Source of the DNA: Syntrophaceae bacterium UBA6112
GTDB taxonomy: Bacteria > Desulfobacterota > Syntrophia > Syntrophales > UBA5619
Assembly (NCBI GenBank): GCA_002423465.1
Contig: DIWG01000018.1
Location: 83,763-114,004 of the forward strand
Direction of reading: 5' to 3'
DNA length: 30,242 nucleotides
Shown here one piece after another: positions 25,733-30,242 of the stretch (positions are counted from its first letter, which is position 1; each line of letters starts with the position of its first letter). The notes below the pieces were generated by a model, which was not told the DNA's origin, did no database searches, and worked only from the letters and a program-made list of their open reading frames with translations. The position numbers were made by a program, and so were the translations under genes.

Positions 25733-25864
25733 ACCCTCTCCTTCCTATGAACGGATGACGAAACCGGTTTCAGATATCACAATCACCCCGGGATGACCAG
25801 TGCCCGGAAAGGATTTCCGCTTCCGATCCTTTACGGCGCCGGCCTTCTGTGTTAAAAAAGATTC

Positions 25865-27976
25865 ATGATTCATAAAACGATCTCCCGAAAAAAAGTCCCC
25901 GGAAAAGCAGGCAGGCCACGCGGGAAGCAACCGCCCGGAAAACCTCATCGGGACAGACATGCACGGCCCCGCCTCCGAATGAAACCGGAGGCCGAATCTT
26001 TGTTGAAGCCGGTCTTCGCGAAAATCGGCAAACCCATCACCGCGCCGTTTCGGCCGGACCCTTTTCAATCGGACGCGATTGAAGCGATCCGGCTGGGGGA
26101 TTGTCTGGTCATGGCCCCCACCGGTTCCGGGAAAACCTGGATCGCCGAAGAGGCGATCCGCTCCGTTTTCTTGAGCGGGGGACGCTGCTGGTACGCCTCC
26201 CCCCTGAAGGCGTTGACCAATGCCAAATGGGTCGAATTCGGGCAGCACTTCGCTGCGGCCAATGTCGGCATCGTAACCGGGGATACAAAGGAAAACACCG
26301 ACGCCCCGATCATCGTCGGCACGACCGAGATCCTCCGGAATCAGCTCTACGACGCCATGCACAGCGGGGAAAACCTGAACTGCGACCTGGTCATCCTCGA
26401 CGAGGCTCATTTCCTGGGGGACCGGGACCGGGGGGTGGTCTGGGAGGAGATCATGATCTACCTCCCCGTCCGGATCAACCTGCTGCTGCTGTCGGCGACC
26501 ATCGGCAACGGCGAGGAAATCGCCGCCTGGCTCGCCTCCATCCGGGGGAAGCCCTGCCGGATCATTCGGGAAGAGAAGCGGCCCGTTCCCCTCTATCCCC
26601 TTTTCCTCCACCCCTCCGGCCGTCTCATGCCCCTGATCGAGAGAAACAGGCTCTTCGGGAAGATCGATCCTATTGTCGACCGGCGGCGGCACGGCCGTCC
26701 GGAAAGGGGGCTTCCGCCGTTCGGGGAGATGATGGCCGTCATGGATCACTTTAACCTCCTCCCGGCGATTTTTTTCCTGAAATCCCGCGTCGAATGCGAT
26801 GCGGCCCTGGGGATGTGCGAAGCCGCTGCCGATCCGGCAGCGTATGGGGAGTTCCTTCAGGATCTGAAGACGCTCCTGGCACGATTCCCCTACCTTCGGA
26901 ACCACCGGCAGCTCCACGACCTCCAGATGGCCCGCGTAGCAGCCCACCACGGCGGTCAGCTTCCCGCCTGGAAATTCCTCGTGGAGACCATGATGAAACG
27001 GGGGCGCCTCAAAGCGATCTTTGCCACCTCCACCGTCGCGGCGGGAGTCAACTTCCCCGCCAGAACGATTGTCCTGATGAATTCGGATCTCTTCAACGGC
27101 CGCGAGTTCTCTCCATTGAGCGGCACGGAGTTCCATCAGATGACCGGCCGCGCCGGCCGACGGGGTCAGGACCGGATCGGCTTCATGCTTGCCGTTCCGG
27201 GACGCTTCATGGATGTCGTTCACATTCGGAAGCTCCTCTCCTGCAAACCGGAGGCGATTGAAAGCCGGATCCGGAGTGATTTCTCGATGGTCCTGAATCT
27301 TCTCCTCTCGCAGACGCCGGAGGACATCCGGGAGATCTTCGCCAAATCGCTGGCCGCCTATCAGCGGCGCAACAGAGGGACACCGGGACAACCCCGGGGG
27401 GAACAGACGGATCTCTGGAACGATTTTCAGCGCCACCTCCGCCTGCTCCGGGAGGAGGGGTTCGTCGGCATGGACAGCCACCTGACGGGAAACGGGGTCT
27501 GGGCCTCCAAGCTCCGGCTGGACCAACCTCTTCTCATCGCCGAATGCCTGCGGCAAGGGATCTTTCCCCGGGGGGACGAAAAACTCCTCGCGGCCATGAT
27601 CGCCCCCTTCGTCTATGACGGGGATCAGGATTTGATCGTGACCCGGCAAGAACTTCCCGGCCGGCTGACCCGCGCCTACGACCGCGTGGTCAAAACCCTC
27701 TCCCCCCTGGCAGGGCGCCTGAAGGCGGGAGGGTTTCCTGTTGCCCCCCTCTTCCTCTGGCCGGCGGTGGTGATCTATGAGTGGGCGGCGGGGGGCGACT
27801 GGAATCGGATCATGCGGAAGACGGGAATCGCCGACGGCGACATGGCGATGCTGATCATGCGGACGGCCGACAACCTCCGGCAGATCATCTCGCTCCGCGA
27901 GACCCACCCTGAAATGGCGGCGCTGGCTGCCGCGGCCCGGGAGGCGATCCTCCGCGAGCCGGTCGTTTTCGACTAA
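25865..27976 (+). CDS. DEAD/DEAH-box superfamily 2 helicase, Ski2-like
   Basis: The 703-residue product has all core helicase motifs: RPDPFQSDAI (Q-like, 63-72), Walker A APTGSGKT (84-91), GTTEILRNQL, the DEAH box LDEAH (178-182), SAT (210-212), HHGG, FATSTVAAGVNFPAR and motif VI QMTGRAGRRG (425-434). The order and the phrase FATSTVAAGVNFPA fit the Ski2/Mtr4-type group (COG4581), which in eukaryotes unwinds RNA for the exosome. The bacterial role is unclear. A basic, low-complexity tail (1-40) could bind nucleic acid, and about 230 C-terminal residues follow the core. The start is weak: ATG 25865 has no ribosome site, and ATG 25979 (MKPEAESLL) is an alternative. Confidence 0.92.
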   Translation: MIHKTISRKKVPGKAGRPRGKQPPGKPHRDRHARPRLRMKPEAESLLKPVFAKIGKPITAPFRPDPFQSDAIEAIRLGDCLVMAPTGSGKTWIAEEAIRSVFLSGGRCWYASPLKALTNAKWVEFGQHFAAANVGIVTGDTKENTDAPIIVGTTEILRNQLYDAMHSGENLNCDLVILDEAHFLGDRDRGVVWEEIMIYLPVRINLLLLSATIGNGEEIAAWLASIRGKPCRIIREEKRPVPLYPLFLHPSGRLMPLIERNRLFGKIDPIVDRRRHGRPERGLPPFGEMMAVMDHFNLLPAIFFLKSRVECDAALGMCEAAADPAAYGEFLQDLKTLLARFPYLRNHRQLHDLQMARVAAHHGGQLPAWKFLVETMMKRGRLKAIFATSTVAAGVNFPARTIVLMNSDLFNGREFSPLSGTEFHQMTGRAGRRGQDRIGFMLAVPGRFMDVVHIRKLLSCKPEAIESRIRSDFSMVLNLLLSQTPEDIREIFAKSLAAYQRRNRGTPGQPRGEQTDLWNDFQRHLRLLREEGFVGMDSHLTGNGVWASKLRLDQPLLIAECLRQGIFPRGDEKLLAAMIAPFVYDGDQDLIVTRQELPGRLTRAYDRVVKTLSPLAGRLKAGGFPVAPLFLWPAVVIYEWAAGGDWNRIMRKTGIADGDMAMLIMRTADNLRQIISLRETHPEMAALAAAAREAILREPVVFD

Positions 27977-27978
27977 AA

Positions 27979-28013
27979 GTCTGTAACGAAATAACGTTTA
28001 TTCCCTTACAGAC
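27979..28013 (+). other. Inverted repeat just after the helicase stop
   Basis: GTCTGTAA (27979-27986) pairs perfectly with TTACAGAC (28006-28013) around a 19-base loop. There is no T run, so termination is possible but unproved. Confidence 0.5.
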
Positions 28014-28050
28014 CCTGAGCGGATTATTTGTGCGCCGGTTCATTTGTCGC

Positions 28051-28080
28051 TTGACACGGCCACGGATCACATTGTATAAG
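28051..28080 (+). promoter_or_regulatory. Promoter of the tRNA-Glu gene
   Basis: TTGACA (28051-28056) and TATAAG (28075-28080) are 18 bases apart and end 60 bases before the tRNA. This is a near-consensus sigma-70 promoter. Confidence 0.75.
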
Positions 28081-28140
28081 GCCCGTTCTCCAATGGAGGT
28101 TTCACGGCAATATCGTCATGTTTTTTAGATGGTTACAAAC

Positions 28141-28216
28141 GTCCCCATCGTCTAGTGGCCTAGGACACTGGCCTTTCACGCCGGCGACCGGGGTTCGAAT
28201 CCCCGTGGGGACGCCA
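28141..28216 (+). tRNA. tRNA-Glu (anticodon UUC)
   Basis: The 76-base gene folds as a standard cloverleaf. Acceptor arm GTCCCCA (28141-28147) pairs with TGGGGAC (28206-28212), with discriminator G and an encoded CCA end (28214-28216). The anticodon stem CTGGC/GCCGG (28168-28172 and 28180-28184) closes the loop CTTTCAC, with anticodon TTC at 28175-28177. The T arm has GGGTTCGAATCCC. It has its own promoter and terminator and reads glutamate codons GAA and GAG. Confidence 0.97.
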
Positions 28217-28222
28217 ATGAAG

Positions 28223-28500
28223 TTAGCGGGTTAGAATTATTTCTGATCCGCTTTTTTCTTCCGTGGTACTTTCGGTCTGAATTATCTCAAGAAGGCTCAT
28301 CACCCCCGATAAATCGTGATTGAGATTTCGAACATATTGCTCATTGATCTGAAGGCTCTTGTATTTTAGGATCTAATGAATCATCTTGGCCGACGCGTTG
28401 CGCATTTCAGCAAGAACGGATACGGCATAACACCTCAGCGCACCGAAGCCGAACGAGTGGATACCTGCCCTTTAGGAGCTGTCACAAAATAACTCCTGCA
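28223..28500 (-). other. Gene-poor stretch with a possible degraded coding remnant
   Basis: Between the tRNA terminator and the intron there is no intact gene. On the minus strand a 49-codon open stretch (28375 down to 28223) reads with natural composition, including LQINEQYVRNLNHDLSGVMS, and ends at TAA inside the terminator stem. It is broken upstream by TAG at 28373-28375, beyond which the same frame continues (FGFGALRCYAVSVLAEMRN) to about 28480. This may be the tail of a decayed gene into which the intron inserted. I cannot name it. Confidence 0.3.
28225..28257 (+). terminator. Rho-independent terminator of the tRNA gene
   Basis: AGCGGGTTAGAA (28225-28236) pairs with TTCTGATCCGCT (28241-28252) over 12 base pairs, two of them G-T, around a TTAT loop. 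Six T residues (28252-28257) follow. Confidence 0.92.
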
Positions 28501-28540
28501 ATCGGGATAGGGGAAGGCATCACGACCTTCTCCCTCACAC
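28501..28540 (-). ncRNA. Group II intron domain VI with candidate branch-point A
   Basis: Downstream of domain V the strand reads a hairpin with arms around GGGAGAAGG and CCTTCCCC, then CTATCCCGAT to the end. The A at 28508 is eight bases from the intron end, the usual distance for the bulged branch A. Confidence 0.7.
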
Positions 28541-28572
28541 ACCACCGGGCATACGGGTCCGTACACGGCGGT
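28541..28572 (-). ncRNA. Group II intron domain V
   Basis: Read on the minus strand, ACCGCC and GGTGGT form the lower stem and GTGTACG with CGTATGC the upper stem. A GACC tetraloop and a two-base CC bulge on the 3' side complete the canonical domain V shape in 32 bases. The CGC of the lower stem sits where the catalytic triad is expected. The stop of the reverse transcriptase frame lies directly before it. Confidence 0.85.
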
Positions 28573-29964
28573 TCAAGTCGCCTTACCTAATGCCTGATAT
28601 TGATCAAAGAGGCTCTGAAACCCATGCTCGGTAAAGAAACGATTGGACATGGCGATCTTCAACGGTTTCATGTTGGACATCGCCCCCAAGGACCTTTGCG
28701 AGAGAATGCCGCCTTACAGGCCTGAAGGCCACTGACGCCCAGTTTGACCAGGTTTCTGTAACGAGTGTGGCAGTTGTTGATCCATCGCTTAGCCATGAAA
28801 CAACGCAGCCTTCGCCGTATCCAGCTGTCCAGATCCTTGAGAATCGTCAGTGTCTCTATCAGCCTGAAGTACCCTATCCAGCCGCGGAGGAACACACACA
28901 GCTCCTCCATGACTTGGGAAAGCGTTATGCCTCGGGATCGCCTAGTGATCTTCCTAATCCGATCCTTAAAGTGCATCAAGGATGTATCGGTCAGTTTGAT
29001 CTTCAGGTTCTTCCCGGAGGTAAAACCGAATCCCAGAAAGCCCCGCTCATGGAATCGAGCAACAGCACTTTTCGCACGATTGACCCGAAGCTTTAACTTT
29101 TTGAGAAGGAACGTCTCTATGGATTCGAACACCCGTTCCCGGCATGCTGCGACTTCACGTACACGTTCGCATCATCCACGTATCGGCAGAACCGATGCCC
29201 TCTCCGCTCCAGTTCCTTGTCCAATTCGTCAAGAAGGATATTACTGAGCAGGAGTGATGGGAAGGTCCGCCCTGGGGCGTCCCTTCCCATCACTCCTGCA
29301 CGACCCCGTTGACCATGATCCCGGCTTGTAAATACCTGCGGATGACCCGGAGGACTCGCTTATCCTCAATCCTTTTGGCCAGTCTCCCCATCAGAATATC
29401 ATGGTTCACCTGGTCGAAGAACTTTTCCAGGTCCATATCGACCACCCATTCGTACTCTTCCGCAATGTATCGTTTCGCCTGGGTCACCGCCTGATGAGCA
29501 CGACGATGAGGACGAAAACCATAGCTGTGAGTCGAAAAGGTAGGGTCAAATATGGGATAGAGTACCTGTAGAATCGCCTGCTGGATAAATCGATCCAGTA
29601 CCGTAGGTATGCCGAGCCGTCTGGTCCCGCCCCGGGTTTGGGAATCAAAACCTCCTTAACCAGCTGAGGGCAGTTATCTCCCCTCAACAACCTTTCCCGA
29701 ATTGGCTGCCAGTGCTCTCGCAGATAGCCCGTCAGGTCGTCAATGGACATGCCGTCTACGCCGGGGCTGCCTTTGTTCGCACGGACCCGTTTCAGCGCCC
29801 GGATCAGGTTCTCTCGGTTGACAACCTGATCCATCAAATCCAACCACCATGGGTTTGGTTCTCTCCGATGCCGCCGCCGCTTGATGCGCCTTGCCGTCAT
29901 CTCTGTGGGCTTCACCCGGCAGGTATGAAAGAAGGTTTTCATCGAATAATGAAAGTTGCTGCAT
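28573..29964 (-). pseudogene. ltrA: Group II intron reverse transcriptase/maturase, broken by frameshifts and a stop
   Basis: Joined across frames, the gene reads from MQQLSLFDENLLSYLPG (near 29964) through NPWWLDLMDQVVNRENLIRA, IPKPG, then TRRLGIPTVLDRFIQQ, YGFRPHRRAHQAV, VVDMDLEKFFDQVNHD, GTPQGGP, the catalytic YVDD (29171-29182), and a maturase part with FLRGWIGYFRLIET, to a TGA at 28573-28575. It would be about 460 residues, normal for the family. Breaks are near the N-terminus (about 29905-29925), at about 29625-29636 (after IPKPG), at 29282-29296 (before SNILLDELDKELE), at about 29150-29165 (after VKSQ) and at about 28683-28690 (in GPWG). An in-frame TGA lies at 29290-29292. Most breaks look like a one-base loss. 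This is decay or, less likely, poor assembly. Confidence 0.88.
29248..29299. repeat. Perfect 18-bp inverted repeat inside the broken reverse transcriptase
   Basis: GCAGGAGTGATGGGAAGG (29248-29265) and CCTTCCCATCACTCCTGC (29282-29299) are exact reverse complements around 16 bases. The repeat flanks the codons of GTPQGG and contains both the in-frame TGA and one frameshift. Confidence 0.95.
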
Positions 29965-30230
29965 CACCACGACCACGAATCCTTGAGCCTCGCCTCCGGC
30001 TACCTGTTCGGCCCTTCAGCCCGGCTTACGCCGGACCTACTATGGCCTCTGCTGACTTCTGCGAGCCCTTCAAAATCCCTTACGGAATCTTTAGCCGCCT
30101 TCGACAGGTTTGCAGACCTCCTCGGGTAAGAACAACCGCCTTCCCGCGACATCCGCCGCATTTACTGCATCACCACTTGATGGTTATGGGCTTTGCCTTG
30201 TCATGTAAGCTCACCTATGTCGCCCCGCAC
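29965..30230 (-). ncRNA. 5' structured part of the group II intron (domains I-IV region)
   Basis: This stretch holds no intact gene. It begins with GTGCGGGGCGAC on the minus strand and has many short complementary arms, such as GTCCGGCGTAAGCCGG and GGCCGAACAGGTAGCCGG, as expected for domains I to III. I did not assign exon-binding sites. Confidence 0.65.
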
Positions 30231-30242
30231 GATAAATTGACG

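Larger units (their letters stand above)
28501..30230 (-). mobile_element. Group II intron, full length, about 1.73 kb
   Basis: On the minus strand the element starts with GTGCG (30230-30226), the group II 5' consensus. It runs through a structured untranslated part (30230 to about 29965), a broken reverse transcriptase gene, domain V and domain VI, and ends ...CCCGAT at 28501, an AY end. The reverse transcriptase resembles the GsI-IIC type (GTPQGGP, Y-x-DD, WIGYFRLIET, IRRRLR), so a group IIC intron is likely. The flanks are CGTCAATTTATC on the 5' side and TGCAGGAG on the 3' side. Only 12 bases of 5' exon are in the window, so the target gene or terminator cannot be judged. The ribozyme core looks intact while the protein is broken, so mobility would need help in trans. 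Confidence 0.85.

Noticed and set aside
25745..27907. A 720-codon open frame on the minus strand opposite the helicase gene
   Set aside because: Same reason: the plus-strand helicase has all its motifs, and the reverse frame has none.
29248..29299. The 18-bp inverted repeat as a transcription terminator
   Set aside because: It lies inside the conserved reverse transcriptase coding region, has no T run, and coincides with lesions, so a mutational origin is more likely.
28501..30242. A retron or defence-type reverse transcriptase
   Set aside because: The maturase part, GTPQGGP motif, domain V and domain VI identify a group II intron; there is no msr/msd-type region or effector gene.

Overview
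The window looks like chromosomal DNA from a GC-rich Gram-negative bacterium, most likely a deltaproteobacterium in the broad sense (Desulfobacterota, perhaps Syntrophales-like). This assignment rests on the gene order of the division and cell-wall cluster, the lipoprotein signal, the type II MurB, the UPF0182 and oxalate/formate-antiporter-like transporter families and codon style. It is an inference, because no marker was searched.

Bases 1-10270 hold the distal half of a dcw (division and cell wall) cluster, all on the plus strand: mraY (5' end cut by the window edge), murD, ftsW, murG, murC, murB, ftsQ, ftsA and ftsZ. murD/ftsW, murC/murB and murB/ftsQ are joined by 4-base ATGA overlaps, which suggests one translationally coupled operon. 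Small palindromes interrupt the operon at murG-murC and ftsQ-ftsA. No ddl gene sits between murB and ftsQ. The same strand continues with a B12-binding-like/radical SAM protein, a large UPF0182 membrane protein and a YajG-like lipoprotein.

Bases 15737-27976 are a mosaic of short transcription units. A long hairpin separates the lipoprotein from a convergent minus-strand pair (YitT-family membrane protein, then secreted glutaminyl cyclotransferase). Next come a divergent EamA-type exporter, an uncharacterised conserved protein with its own promoter and a C-terminal cysteine cluster, exonuclease III overlapping a DUF484-like gene, and a patatin-like lipase with a tiny upstream reading frame. 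A convergent minus-strand NAD salvage operon follows (pncA-pncB, read 24371 to 22412), then an MFS transporter and a divergent Ski2-like helicase.

Bases 27977-30242 are a tRNA-Glu(UUC) gene with a clear promoter and terminator, a short degraded stretch, and a complete-looking group II intron on the minus strand (about 28501-30230). GTGCG start, domain V, domain VI with a candidate branch A, and AT end can all be seen. Its reverse transcriptase gene carries several frameshifts and a stop, and one lesion sits exactly in a perfect 18-bp inverted repeat.

I found no CRISPR array, no rRNA and no convincing new defence system. The most interesting items are the broken intron with its palindromic lesion, the uncharacterised 275-residue protein, the patatin leader peptide, the hairpin over the lipoprotein start region, and the dispersed GGGGACA palindromes.
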